Source: Bromus sterilis (Eukaryota > Streptophyta > Magnoliopsida > Poales > Poaceae). From it: a stretch of 64,000 nt of DNA. The notes beneath the pieces are model-generated. The model had not been told where the DNA came from. It was given only the letters and a program-made list of their open reading frames with translations, and searched no databases. Below are positions 11,936 through 24,062 of the stretch, in pieces (the first letter of the stretch is position 1; each line of letters begins with the position of its first letter). Both the position numbers and the translations under genes were made by a program. The stretch lies in NCBI GenBank assembly GCA_950022295.1, contig OX465599.1, forward strand, positions 283,981,501-284,045,500, given 5' to 3'.

Positions 11936-13556
11936 TGATGGCTTCTCGCCCCTTCGTTGGTTTCCCCAAGTGTAAGGTTGAGAAGTAGTGCAGCAGCAGT
12001 TTTCCCTCGGTGAAGATACCAAGGTTTGTCTCCAGCAGGACTCCAGAGATGATAAGTAGGTGTCAGCGGCGCAACTGACGCGGACCTGCACACAGACACA
12101 GATAACTTTGTTCCCAACGAAGTTCAGAGAGGTTGTCAATCTCTCGGATCTTGTTGTTTACAAAGGATAAAATGCAAGGGATAATGATAGCAAATAAAAG
12201 CGGTAAAGTAAATGTAGCGTGGAAACAGTGATAAGGATATGGACCGGGATACGTGATGTTCGCTAGTGATGTCTCTCTCCCAAAAGACGATAAAATTTCT
12301 ATGCGAGGTAAACAAATTACAGAAAGGAAATTGACAGGATTATGAACGCACCGCAATGCTAACTATGCTACAAAATAAAGGAAGAGGTTCAAAAGCGCGG
12401 GCAGTACGCCAAAGTAAGTAGACCGAAATCCATCTGCATCTACTACTAATCATCCACCTTGAGATATCTATCCAGAACATCTCGCTGGTATTAAGTTGCG
12501 AGCCCCACCCAAAGTGTAAACCCAAAGCAACAGACAACTGCATTAAAAAGAACTCTGCGTAAAGTAAACAATCCTTGTAACCGTGGTTACAAGCACCGTT
12601 GTTTTCCCCCTTGTGGCAACAACACATCCCCTAGACTCATGTTTCTGTCACTCAAGCGTGTCATCAGGGAGGCATGAACCCACAATCTAGCACAACGCTC
12701 CCTCTTGGAGTCACTACCTACTACTTGTCCAAAGCAATAAACAACAACGGAGAACATGCAAGAATTACTTAGGAACAAAATATAAAAGATAGAAACCAAA
12801 TATATTACTCTATCACAATCTGAACATAATCTCATAATCCATCAGATCCGATCAAACTCAACATAGCAATAGCAGAAATATTACAAAGGTGCCTCGATCA
12901 TGTAGGGCAGCTCACGAGGTCTAAACACTGAAGATCAAAGAGGGGAGGAGAACATCACATAGCTACTGATCACGGACCCATGGTCCAAGAAAGACTACTC
13001 ACGGGACATCCGGGGAGCATCCATGGTGGAGAGGAGACTCCCGGAGGTCAATCCTCCCTCCGGCAGGGTGCCGGGAAGAGGTCTTCTGGTGCTCCCGATC
13101 TTGGAAGTGCGGAGGCGGCGGAACAGAGGAGAGTTCGCGAAATAGGGTTCTCCTTCTGGAGTTTTCCCGTGACGGGGGATAAATAGGCGAAAGGGGGCAG
13201 CCAGAGGTGGGCCAGGGGCCCCAGGCGCCCCCCTGGCGCGGCCAGGGGTGGGGCCGTGCCGGGTGGCCGCCTGGCCCCGCCTTGGCCCCCCTCTGGCCCC
13301 TCCCGGGCTCTTCTGGAAGCTTCCTGTACGCTGATTTTTTTCTGTATTTTTCCCGGAATTTTTCTGGCATTTTTTATATGGGGGAAAACTGAAATAGAAA
13401 AACAGCAGAAAACAGGAACTGGCACTGGGGTGCACTGAGTTAATAGGTTAGTCCAAATATGATCAAAAGTGTATGAAAGTGTATCTAGATCATAGCAATA
13501 TCACACAAAACATGCATGGAGCAAGAAGAAATTATAGATACGTTTTGGACGTATCA
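11936..13556 (-). mobile_element. Element F: solo Gypsy LTR (minus), TSD ACCAT
   Basis: 1621 bp, starting TGATGGCTTCTCGCC and ending TTTTGGACGTATCA, flanked by ACCAT on both sides (11931-11935, 13557-13561). It is very close to element E over its whole length, so both are recent copies of the family of H. Several ORFs inside it (for example 12999-13435) are chance readings of LTR sequence. Confidence 0.95.
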
Positions 13557-14510
13557 ACCATCTCGAAATTATTCAAAAGCACTCCCTATTTGTGCCTGTG
13601 TTTTAGCTCATGAGGAAGTAGTAGGTAATTCATGACCGTATTATGCTAGACATGTTTTATTCTGGGATTGCATGTCTAAACTGCAAACACCTAATACGAG
13701 GAGGAACTGACATGAGTGCGCCCAGCTAACAAAAGATAATCACAACCAACAAACCCTCCTTCACGCTTTGTCTATGAGAAATGAGAAAACTTTGGCAGTG
13801 ATAAACAAAGGAGATTAAGGGGATGTGATCGTCTCCATCTTGGGATCCGTTCCTCGAAACATGTCTAGCGTAAGAGGCGATTGAGTTGTCTACTAGCATT
13901 CGTTGATGAAGCATGCACCTCCCAAAACACTTTTTATCTCTGTTTTCAAAACCAAGATCTCTGGTACATGTTTAGTCTTTGCTTCCATCCACGGGTTTTC
14001 AACCTTTCCATCAAACCCCAGGGTTCAAGAGTCTCCACCTTCTTTCTTCAAAGCACCAACTAGGAGAGCATAATTGTCATTCTAAGTGTAATGTGCATTG
14101 TCCCAAAGTACTACATTGTCTTTTGCATGATTGTGGTATTATTTATTCTGAAATTTCTAGTTCTAGTCTCCTTTAAAACTCCAGAGGAGTTTCTGCATTT
14201 ATGTTTTGCTTCACTCATGGAGGCTAGCGAAATACCACTCTAGTATGTTCAAGCTTTGTGCATTGTAATCCTGTCTTGATTTTCAGAAACATATTATTTA
14301 CTTTTAGTTGTTTGAGATTGATCACTTGAAAGAATGATTACTTCGTTCATTGTCCTCATAGAATTGCTTTGATACTTGCTAAATTCTTTTCGTAATACAT
14401 GCTTATATACAACTATTGAAGCAAAAGAGTTTGTCAAAGTTTTCTTTGTCGCGTTCAGTTCGTTGTACTGAATTGCTTGAGGACAAGCGATATGCTAAGC
14501 TTGGGGGAGT
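13557..14510 (+). other. 3' untranslated internal region and PPT of D
   Basis: No domain-bearing ORF. The region ends with the polypurine-type motif GCTAAGCTTGGGGGAG (14494-14509) directly before the 3' LTR, the expected place for plus-strand priming. The sequence TTGAGGACAAGCGATATGCTAAGC before it is typical of the grass Gypsy group. Confidence 0.7.
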
Positions 14511-15873
14511 TGATACGTCTCAAACGTATCTACTTTTCCAAACACTTTTGCTATTGTTTTGCCCTCATTCTTGCATGATTTGGATGAAACTAACCCGGAC
14601 TAACGCTGTTTTCAGCAGAGCTGCCTGTATGGTTTTATTGTGCGCAGGAAAATGGAATTTTGGACGTCCCAGAAAATTCCCAGAAAAATACCAGAAAATC
14701 CACGCACCCGAAGGAGCCAGATGCCAGAAGTGGGACCAAAGGGGAGTCAAGGGGGCCCCAGGCGCCCCCCTGGCGCGGCCAGGGGTGGGGCCGCGCCCTC
14801 TGGCCGCCTGGGGGCCTCCCCCCTCCTCTGGTGCCCTACCGATGCTCCTATTTATTCCCGTGACGGAGAAACCCCGAAACAGAAGTCGTTTTCCCAATTC
14901 TCGTCGCGGAGCCGCCGCCACCCTCTGTTCTTCTCCGGGAGGGCTAATCTGGAGGCTGTTTTGTCCTCCAGAGAGGGGAGATCATCGCCACTCCATCCTC
15001 CCTCCATGACTTCTCCATCCATGTGTGAGTAATTCCCTGTTGTAGGCAAATGGGATGGTAGGGATTGGATGAGTTAGATGATGTAATAGTTTATCAGATT
15101 GTTGGGGGCATGTTGCCTATCATCTAGATTGGTGTTTATCATCTTTGCTTCAACTTCTTGCTCTTAATTCTTGTCACTTTGGGCCTGAGTGCCATGACTT
15201 CAGATCTGAACCCTTTGTGTTTTCATGAATATATTTGTGTTCTTGATCCTATATATGAGTTGTATGCACCTGTTATAGTTCGGAACCGGCGATCCCAAAG
15301 GTGATAGCTTGGGACACCAAAGGGGATGGACTATAATTTGAGGATTCCATGTATCCATTGATTGTTAATGCTTTGTTCCGGTGCTCTTTGACAGGAGCAC
15401 CTTAATCTCCATAAGTTCCTTTTGGCCCCGTTCGTAGCGGGGTGGTAGGACAAAAGATTTTGTGCAAGTTCTTATTGCAAGAACGTACAACTACCTGTGG
15501 GATACATGCCTGATGTTTGATTTATGCCTAGATGATCATTGCTTTTCTGTGTGCCTTGCCCCAAGTTAAATACATGATGTGTCTTATCCATGCAGCGCCC
15601 AACCATCCATCTCCCTAGCCTACAGTGTTTTAATTCTGCTGGTTACTAGTTGTTTACTTTCGCAGTTTTATTATTTCCGTTGTTATCATCGCTTCCATAT
15701 CGCAGTTACTATTAATATCTTGTTGCAAGTAAGTGTATCTCAGGTGCGGTGGAATTGACAACTCCACTGCTAAAGCTTGTGGATATTCTTTAGCTCCCCT
15801 TGATTCGAATCTATAAGTTGGGTTATTCTTACCCGCGAAGACTATCTCGATCCCCTGCAGTTGTGGGTTATCA
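14511..15873 (+). repeat. 3' LTR of D (complete)
   Basis: Begins TGATACGTCTCAAACG and ends GTGGGTTATCA, 1363 bp. It has a GC-rich block at 14755-14815 followed by a TATA-like CTATTTATTCCC at 14848-14859. It is uninterrupted and shows what the 5' LTR looked like before B and E inserted. Confidence 0.9.
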
Positions 15874-17782
15874 GTAGCCTTTTGGCTTATACGTGCTGCC
15901 TACACGTGGGATAATGAGTTATGGGCTCCTCTGCTTCATAGTCTCGTTCGAAGACTCTTCAGACGTCAGCAGTACTGCGGCCTGCGCTAGGAAGTGGTGT
16001 TGTCTTCTTTGCTCGAGCAATGTGATTTGTATTTGCTTTAACTTCACCGGCCAGTGATACGTCCCAAACGTATCAATAATTTCTGCTTGCTCCATGCATG
16101 TTTTGTGTGATATTGCTATGATCTAGATACACTTTCATACACTTTTGATCATATTTGGACTAACCTATTAACTCAGTGCACCCCAGTGTCAGTTTCTGTT
16201 TTCTGTTGTTTTTTATTCCAGGTTTCTGCCATATTAAAAGTGCTCCAAAAATTCGAAAAAAATCGGATAAAAAATCAGCGCAACGGAGGCTTCCGTAACC
16301 CCGAAGGAGGGCCGGGGGGGCCACCACCATGTGCCCAGGTGGCCACCTGGCGCGGCCTAGGGCTTGTCCGCGCCAGGGGGGCGCATGGACTCCTGGTGGG
16401 CCCCTGGCTGCCCCCCTTCACCTATATCTACCCCGTGATGTGAAACTTTCGTAGAGAGAACCCTTTTTCGCAATCTCTCCTCTGTTCCGCCGCCGCCGCG
16501 CTTCCAAGATCGGGAGCGCGAGCAGACTTCTTGCCGGCACGCTGCCAGAGGGAGGATCGACCTCCGGGAGCTTCCCCTCCACCATGGACGCTTCCGGGAT
16601 GTGCCGTGAGTAGTTTCCTTTGGACCATGGGTCTGTGATCAGTAGCTATGTGATGTTCTCCTCCCCCCTTTGTTCTTCATGTTTTAGACCTCGTGAGCTG
16701 CCCTACATGATCGAGGCACATATGTAATCTTTCTGCTGTTGCTATGCTGAGTTTCATGGGATCTGATGGATTATGAGATTATGTTCATATTGTGATAGAG
16801 TAATATATTTGGTTCTTATCTTTTATATTTTTGTTCCTAAGTAATTCTTGCATGTTCTCAGTTGATGTTTATTGCTTTGGCCAAGTAGTAGGTAGTAACT
16901 CTAAGAGGGAACATTATGCTCGATTGTTGGTTCATGCCCCCTCATGACACGCTTGAGTGATAGAAACATGAGTCTAGGGGATGTGTTGTTGCCACAAGGG
17001 GGAAAATAATGGTGCTTGTAACCGCGGTTGCAAGGACTGTTTACTTTACGTAAAGTGCTTTTTAATCCAGTTGTCTGTTGCTTTGGGTTTACACTTTGGG
17101 TGGGGCTCGCAACTTAATACCAGCGAGATGTTTTGGATAGATATCTCAAGGTGGATGATTAGTAGTAGATGCAGTTAGATTTCGGTCTACTTATTTTGGC
17201 GTACTACCCATGCTTTTGAGCCTCTTCCTTTCTTTTGTAGCATAGTTAGCATTCCAGTGTGGTTATAATCCTGTCAATTGCCCATCTGTAATTTGTTACC
17301 TCGCATTGCAGTTTTACCGTCTTTTGCGAGAGAGACATCACTAGTGAACATCACAGGACCCCGGTCCATATTCTCATCATTGTTTACACTCTATTTACTT
17401 TTCTGTTTTTACTTTTAGTTTCTATCATTATCATTATCCCTTGTGTTTTGATCCTTTATAAACAACAAGACCGGAGAGATTGACAACCTCTCAGAAATTC
17501 GTTGGGAGCAAAGTTATTTGTGTCTATGTGCAGGTCCACGTCAGTTGCGCCGCTGACACCTACTTATCATCTCCGGAATCCTACTGGTCGATACTCAACC
17601 TCGGTATCTTCATTGAGGGAAACTTGCCGCTACGCTGCATCTCACCTTCCACTTGGGGTAACCAACCAAGGGCGAGAAGCAATTATCCTCTCTCGCGTAT
17701 CAGCCAGCCTCGCACCGTGAAGGAGTACGTCAGGGTTAGGGTCCAAAGCCATGTGTACCTAGGATTTAGTCCGGCGGATGAC
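15874..17782 (-). mobile_element. Element X, left pieces: minus-strand Gypsy LTR split by G
   Basis: 15874-16054 and 17708-17782 are joined when solo LTR G and one copy of its TSD are removed. The sequence continues at 52255 once element H is removed. In reverse orientation the pieces read toward a TGTGACGCCCCC start at 53219. I recognise the layout as a long Gypsy LTR family common in Triticeae. The remainder of X lies left of D, outside the window. Confidence 0.65.
16055..17702 (+). mobile_element. Element G: solo Gypsy LTR (plus), TSD GCCAG
   Basis: 1648 bp, starting TGATACGTCCCAAACG and ending CTCGCGTATCA. GCCAG is present at 16050-16054 and 17703-17707. It aligns with the LTRs of H but is more diverged than E or F, which suggests an older insertion. 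It lies in LTR X. Confidence 0.9.
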
Positions 17783-19405
17783 TGATACGTCCAAAACGTA
17801 TCTATAATTTATGCTTGCTCCATGCATGTTTTGTGTGATATTGCTAGGTTCTAGATACACTTTCATACACTTTTGATCATATTTGGACTAACCTATTAAC
17901 TCAGTGCACCCCAGTGCCAGTTCCTGTTTTCTGCTGTTTTTCTATTTCAGTTTTCCCCCATATAAAAAGTGCCAGAAAAATTCCGGGAAAAATACAGGAA
18001 AAATCAGCGTACAGGAAGCTTCGCGAAGAGCCCGAGTGGGGCCAGAGGGGAGCCAGGGGGCCCAGGCGGCCACCCGGCGCGGCCCTACCCCTGGCCGCGC
18101 CAGGGGGGCGCCTGGGGCCCCTGGTCCACCTTTGTCTGCCCCCCTTCGCCTATTTATTCTCCGTCACGGGGAAACTCCGAGGACAGAACCCTATTTCTCA
18201 AACTCGCCTCTGTTCCGCCACCGCCGCGCTTCCGAGATCGGGAGCACCAGAAGACCTCTTCCCGGCACCCTTCCGGAGGGAGGGCCGACCTCCGGGAGTC
18301 TCCTCTCCACCATGGATGCTCCCCGGATGTCTCGTGAGTAATTTTCCTTGGACCATGGGTCCGTGATCAGTAGCTATGTGATGTTCTCCTCCCCTCTTTG
18401 TTCTTCATGGTTTAGACCTCGTGAGCTGTCCTACATGATCGAGGCACTTTTGTAATATTTCTGCTATTGCTATGCTGAGTTTGATGGGATCTGATGGATT
18501 ATGAGATTATGTTCAGATTGTGATAGATTAATATATTTGGTTTTTATCTCTTATATTTTTGTTCCTAAGTAATTCTTGCATGTTCTCCGTTGCTGTTTAT
18601 TGCTTTGGCCAAGTAGTAGGTAGTGACTCCAAGAGGGAACGTTATGCTCGATTCTGGGTTCATGCCCCCCGATGACACGCTTGAGTGACAGAAACATGAG
18701 TCTAGGGGATGTGTTGTTGCCACAAGGGGGAAAACAACGGTGCTTGTAACCGCGGTTGCAAGGATTGTTTACTTTACGCAGAGTTCTTTTTAATGCGGTT
18801 GTCTGTTGCTTTGGGTTTACACTTTGGGTGGGGCTCGCAACTTAATACCAGCGAGATGTTCTGGATAGATATCTCAAGGTGGATGATTGGTAGTAGATGC
18901 AGTTGGATTACGGTCTACTTATTTTGGCGTACTGCCCGTGCTTTTGAATCTCTTCCTTTCTTTTGTAGCATAGTTAGCATTGCGGTGCGTTCATAATCCT
19001 GTCAATTTCCCTTTTGTAATTGGTTTACCTCGCATAGCAGTTTTATCGTCTTTTGGGAGAGAGACATCACTAGTGAACATCACGTATCCCGGTCCATATC
19101 CTTATTACTGTTTCCACACTATATTTACTTTCCTGCTTTTATTTTCACTTGCTATCATTATCCTTTGTGTTTTACCCTTTGTGAACAACAAGAACGGAGA
19201 GATTGACAACCTCTCTGAACTTCGTTGGGAACAAAGTTATTTGTGTCTGTGTGCAGGTCCACATCAGTTGCGCCGCTGACACCTACTTATCATCTCTGGA
19301 GTCCTACTGGAGACAAACCTTGGTATCTTCACCGAGGGAAACTTGCTGCTGCGCTGCATCTCAACCTTCCACTTGGGGTAACCAACGAAGAGCGAGAAGC
19401 CATCA
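17783..19405 (+). repeat. 5' LTR of H
   Basis: Starts TGATACGTCCAAAACGTATC and ends GAGAAGCCATCA. A GC-rich block at 18060-18140 precedes a TATA-like CCTATTTATTCTCC near 18150, the likely promoter. A possible transcript leader follows with GATCGGGAGCACCAG. Confidence 0.95.
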
Positions 19406-19414
19406 AGCGAATTT

Positions 19415-19432
19415 ATGGCGCCGTTGCCGGGG
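19415..19432 (+). promoter_or_regulatory. Primer-binding site of H (tRNA-Asp)
   Basis: TGGCGCCGTTGCCGGGGA is the exact complement of the last bases of plant tRNA-Asp(GTC) with CCA added. It starts 10 bp after the 5' LTR. Confidence 0.85.
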
Positions 19433-19569
19433 ACTCTGAGTGCTAAGATAGGGGAGTTGCACACTACCCTTTACCTTTGTTTTTTAGTCTTGTTAGTTTA
19501 TCTTCCAGTTTTTATCTTTGTGTCTTTTATCAAAAATTTACAAAAAAATCTGCCACACTTGCTGCTACT

Positions 19570-20706
19570 ATGGGTTCCACTGAAAACACCAAGTTGTGTG
19601 ACTTCACTAGTCACAACAACCAAGACTTTATCTGCACTCCCATTGCCACACCAGCCACTTCAGCTACCTCTTATGAAATTAAACCTGCTTTGCTAAACCT
19701 TGTTATGAGAGATCAATTTTCTGGTGCTGGTGATGATGCTGCTTTACACTTGAATAATTTTGTTGAATTATGTGATATGCAAAAGTATAAAGAAGTAGAA
19801 GGTGATGTTGTTAAGCTCAAGCTCTTTTATTTCTCTTTAAGGGGAGACGCTAAAATCTGGTTTCAATCTTTGCCTAGGAATAGCATAGATTCTTGGGATA
19901 AGTGCAAAGATGCTTTTATAGGGAAGTACTACCCACCTGCCAAAATTATCCAATTGAGGAGCAACATTATGAATTTTAAGCAATTGGATAATGAACACGT
20001 TGCCCAAGCTTGGGAACGAAGGAAATCTCTTGTTAAGAAATGCCCTACACATGGTTTGACTACCTGGATGGTTATCCAGACTTTTTATGCAGGCTTGAAC
20101 TTTACCTCGCGGAACCTGTTAGATTCGGCCGCAGGAGGAACCTTTATGTCAACTACCCTTGGTGCTGCCACGAAGCTTCTCGATGAGATGATGACCAATT
20201 ATTCCCAATGGCACACCGAACGCGCTCCAACAGGTAGGAAGGTAAATTCTGTCGAGGAAATTACCTCCCTCAATGAAAAAGTTGACTTAATTATGTCTCT
20301 ACTTACCAAGCAACCCTCTATTGATCCTCATGATGTCCCTTTAAATTCTTTGGTTGCCCAAGAAAAAGTAGATGTGAACTTTATTGCTAGAAACAATTTC
20401 AACAACAATGCTTATAGGGGAAATTTTGCTAGCAATCCTAGACCGTTTCCATCCAACTATGGGAACAACAACACCTACCCTAGCAACAAGAACCCCTCTT
20501 CTGAATTAGAAAGCATGCTTAGAGACTTTATCACTACCCAAAAATCCTTCAACAAAAATGTAGAGGAGAAATTAGCTAAAATAGATAACCTATCTTTGAA
20601 GGTAGAAAGCTTAGCCCTTGATATTGAGATGCTTAAAATTAGAACCTCTCCCGTTGAGGAGAATAAGGCCACTCCTATTAATGCTATCCAATTACAAATT
20701 AAATGA
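19570..20706 (+). CDS. Gag of H
   Basis: The ATG at 19570 (MGSTENTKLC) gives a 378-residue protein. An earlier in-frame ATG at 19477 lies in leader sequence. Residues about 60-190 form a Retrotrans_gag core with LFYFSLRGDAKIWFQSLP, WDKCKDAFIGKYYPP and TFYAGL. The region after it is Asn-rich (about residues 275-310, YRGNFASNPRPFPSNYG type) and takes the place of a zinc knuckle; no CCHC is present. The last 60 residues look like a coiled coil (LESMLRDFITTQKSFNKNVEEK). The frame ends at 20706 just where related elements continue into the protease, so the stop is probably caused by a one-base change near 20695. The protein would form the particle shell. Confidence 0.8.
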   Translation: MGSTENTKLCDFTSHNNQDFICTPIATPATSATSYEIKPALLNLVMRDQFSGAGDDAALHLNNFVELCDMQKYKEVEGDVVKLKLFYFSLRGDAKIWFQSLPRNSIDSWDKCKDAFIGKYYPPAKIIQLRSNIMNFKQLDNEHVAQAWERRKSLVKKCPTHGLTTWMVIQTFYAGLNFTSRNLLDSAAGGTFMSTTLGAATKLLDEMMTNYSQWHTERAPTGRKVNSVEEITSLNEKVDLIMSLLTKQPSIDPHDVPLNSLVAQEKVDVNFIARNNFNNNAYRGNFASNPRPFPSNYGNNNTYPSNKNPSSELESMLRDFITTQKSFNKNVEEKLAKIDNLSLKVESLALDIEMLKIRTSPVEENKATPINAIQLQIK

Positions 20707-21607
20707 AAATATTAGGATGATGGCTAAACTTAAAGAAAGATGGGCTAGAGAAAAAGAGGAAGATGATAGAATTAAGAGCCTTCCTACACACCACACAGTT
20801 GCCACTATCCAAATTGTTGAGGCCACCCAAACTATTAGCACCCAATGCACTCCTAGTCCCGTTGGACCTAATAATGGTGATGCTAATACCTCAACCGAAG
20901 ATAAAGAAACTCCTATGAACATAGAGGGTTTCAAACAAGTGAGCCTAGATGACACTCCTACCACCTTTGATAGTAGTGATATTGATTTTGATAGTTGTAC
21001 CCTCTCAGAAGTTATTAGCTTGCTACACAAAATGTCTAGAGACCCCCACACTAGCACACTTAATCTTGCCTTCACGGAGCATATAACAAATGCTCTCATC
21101 AAAGCTAGGGAGGAGAAGCTTAGAGTAGAAGCCTCCATACCTAGGAAGCTAGATGATGGTTGGGACCCTATGATCAAAATTAAATTAAATAACTTCTCTT
21201 GCTATGCTTTATGTGATGTTGGAGCTAGTACCTCCGTTATGCCCAAAAGAATATTTGATATGTTTGAATTGAAGCCCTTTGAGCCTTGTTCTTTTGGTGT
21301 TCGTCTTGTTGATTCTTCCATAAAGAAACCTTTGGGGAAGATCGACGATGTTCTTATCATTGTCAATGACAACTATGTTCCCGTTGATTTTATTGTTATG
21401 GATATAGAGTGTGAACCTTTGTGTCCAATTATTTTGGGACGCCCTTTTCTTCGCATCATTGGTGCAGTTATTGACATGAAAGAGGGGAATATCAAATTCC
21501 AATTCCCATTCAAAAAGGGGATGGAACACTTCCCTAGAAAGAAAATCAAGTTACCTTTTGAGTCCGTTACATGGTCTAGTTATTCTCATTCTCTTGATAA
21601 AACTTGA
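20707..21607 (+). pseudogene. Retropepsin-like protease of H, out of frame with gag
   Basis: This segment is in the +1 frame relative to gag; its frame is already open from 20618, but homology to gag-linked sequence (NENIRMMAKLKERW) begins near 20710. The protease has the active-site loop CDVGASTSVMP (Asp codon 21215-21217) and the second motif IILGRPFLRIIGAVID (near 21430). Nothing like RT follows; the frame ends at 21607. A single indel at about 20695 most simply explains the frame change. A programmed +1 shift is possible but has no evidence. Confidence 0.7.
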
Positions 21608-23142
21608 TTCTTCTTTTGCATCATGCCTAGCTTAAAGGCATAAAAGAAAGCTCTTTCGGGAGGCAGCCCGCAACGAATTTAGGTTTTTCTTTTTGCTTTT
21701 GTTGAGTCTTGATGATTGTTACTACTGTAGCAGCATCATTGTATCTTTATTTTTCAGCTTTGTGCCAAGTTATAGCCTCTTACGGCAAGGGAAGTAAAAG
21801 TTGTGACATGCTGTCCAGAAAACAGATTCTGTCCTCGTGACCAGAAAAATTCCAGAAATATCCCAGTTCATCTTTTTGAGCTGAAATTTTTACACAGTAT
21901 GCTCTATACAATTACGAAACTTCCGTATGTTCTGAGTTTTTTTATTTGAGTTGCAGAAGTACCCCTAAAAAATTCTTTACTACCTGATGTTCTGTTTTTC
22001 ACAGATTCTGCCACGTTTTGTCTCTCCTAACTTTTGCAAACCTTAAGCTTGCTTTTTCTTTGCAAAAACTTTTTGGCAATCTTGAGAAACAGTATCTCTT
22101 CAAGAATATCTTTATATCCAGTGGGGAAAATTTATTTATTAAGGGTACTAACCTCTCTAATCAGCTTATGATGAGTTATGTATGAAGGGAGTTTTCAAAT
22201 GTGCGATGGAAGATGATGAAAGAAAATCCAGGAGTGTCAAGCGCTCAAGCTTGGGGATTCCCCCATGCATCCCCAACAAATATTCAAGAAGACTCAAGCG
22301 TCTAAGCTTGGGGATGCCCCCGTGCATCCCCTTCTCCATCAACAATCATCAGTTCGTCCTTCGTCTCACTACATTTTTATCACTTCATGCGTTATGTGCT
22401 ATGCTTGGAGCGTCTCGCTCTTAGGTTTTATTGTCTTTTTAGTTTTCTTTAGCTTTGCTTGCTGTTCATAACAAGTTAGATCCCGTCTTACTTTGTGTGG
22501 GAGAGAAACACGCTCCGCTTTCAAATTCTAGAACACATCATAGGATTTTTCCTACTTATCTTTTTGCTGTTGTGTGTTCTTTATCTTGTCATAGCTACTG
22601 CCATGTTTAGTTTTAGTCTTAGTTTGTCTTTAGCAAGAGCCTTGGCTTTTGTTTAGTTTTTTGCTGGAACTCTTTTTAGTTTTCATGTTTATCTTGTTAA
22701 AGAGAGTTGGTTGTTGCACTGAGTTGTGTCTTGTCTTGAAAGTAGGTAATTGAGGTTGCTATTTAATTTTAGTAGTAACTTGCAATGGTTTTGAGGTATT
22801 GATGTGAGTAATGTTTGAACTTTTAGTGTCAAGAGCTCTAGCCTATTAGTGATAGGTGTCGTATTTTGGGCAATCCGTGTTTATTTTCAAAAACCTACAA
22901 ACTAGTTGAGAACTCTATCTACTAGATGGATCACTAATCTTTGGAGGGATCGAATATTAGAGAACACTCACGTACCATGAGTCGAGGATGAGCAAGGATA
23001 ACCAAACCCCCATACACTCCTCCTCGGGGTACTTGTCTCTTTGTGAACCTCCTTATTAGATTGAGATTTACCGATAATAAGTGCATGAGTTCTTCGGACT
23101 AATGTAAGTATTGAAAGTTGACACTTCCACCTTACCATATTT
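21608..23142 (+). other. Non-coding internal region of H, left of the CACTA insertion
   Basis: T-rich, with no domain-bearing ORF. At 22236-22332 two near-identical segments each hold AAGCTTGGGGAT followed by CCCCCATGCATCCCC-like sequence. They copy the PPT motif beside the 3' LTR and can form hairpins. The CACTA element starts at 23143 after the target TTT. Confidence 0.6.
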
Positions 23143-23174
23143 CACTACTAGGGAAATAGCTATACATGGAAAGC

Positions 23175-23545
23175 TTATTAGTGGCGCATATAGAAAGCCA
23201 TGCGCCACCATCTGTTAGGGGTGGAGCACTGGAAAATAATGCGCCACCCATAAGGTCTTATGGGTGGCGCATTATTTTCCAGTGCGCCACCCCTAAGAGT
23301 GGGCCAGCCTAGATGATCTTATACGTGGTGCATCTAGCAATATGCGCCACCCCTAAGAACCTTATAGGTGGCGCATATACAGAATGCGCCACCCCGAAGC
23401 TCTTATGGGTGGCGCATTAGGGAAATGCGCCACCCCTAAGGTCCTTAGGGGTGGCGCATTTCCCTAATGCGCCACCCATAAGAGCTTAGGGGTGGCGCAT
23501 TTCAGCAATGCGCCACCACTGACTTTATATATGCGCCACTAAATG
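23175..23545 (+). repeat. Left subterminal repeat array of the CACTA
   Basis: Roughly eight head-to-head pairs of TAGGGGTGGCGCAT and ATGCGCCACCCCTA, separated by 5-15 bp. Such subterminal motifs are the binding sites of TnpA-type proteins in En/Spm. The alternating orientation makes the region strongly self-complementary. It lies upstream of the transposase gene. Confidence 0.9.
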
Positions 23546-24062
23546 CCTAGAGCTGCCCTTATCTACTCCACCCCACCTACCACCTCTCATTCACTCCACA
23601 CAATTCTCAAACTAGATCCACTCTTCTCACCCTAGATCTATTCGGTTTTCTCCTCCTCCCCACCTCATTTCTTCCATTTATCCATCGATACTTGGCATTA
23701 CATCTATTTTGTTTCATATTGAAGTAAGTGGACCTCCTCCCAAACTCTTTTGTTCCATTTATGACCCATATAATTGCCTTTATTAGCTTGAGGTTTGTTG
23801 TATATGTGAAGCTTGGGTTTGATGTATATGTGAAGCTTGTGGTGGTTTGATGTATATGTGAAGCTTATGGTGGTTTGATGTATATGTGTATCTTGAGTGG
23901 CAAATGTTTTGCCGAAATGTCGATTCATTTCTGTTTCGGCAAATTTTTGGCGCACTCTCCGCATGCTCCCATGCATTATTAGGGAAGGTCATGCCGAATT
24001 TTTCCGGCGACGACTTTGATATATAATTCTGTTGCTCTCTCCGTGCACGCAGGTCATCGACC

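Larger units (their letters stand above)
3616..15873 (+). mobile_element. Element D: Athila-like non-autonomous Gypsy retrotransposon (5' end missing)
   Basis: Order on the plus strand: 5' LTR remnant, PBS at 6337, gag and protease ORFs, an Athila ORF1-like ORF, PPT at 14497-14509 and a complete 3' LTR (14511-15873, 1363 bp). The first part of the 5' LTR is cut off by insertion B; E interrupts the same LTR and F interrupts the internal region. No reverse transcriptase or integrase motif was found in about 6.5 kb of own internal sequence. D is therefore probably mobilised by proteins of a related autonomous element. It is inserted in LTR X (right flank GTAGC, 15874-15878). Confidence 0.85.

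Noticed and set aside
12995..13435. Several overlapping ORFs of 120-150 codons, also at 17904-18366 and 50748-51186
   Set aside because: The same chance ORFs recur in each copy of the LTR family, in several frames at once; they are LTR sequence, not genes.
14416..15009. 197-codon ORF
   Set aside because: It spans the PPT and the start of the 3' LTR of D, so it cannot be a normal gene; no domain.
23175..23545. Regularly spaced short repeats resembling a CRISPR array
   Set aside because: Units alternate in orientation and sit next to a CACTA terminus in a plant genome; these are transposase-binding subterminal repeats.
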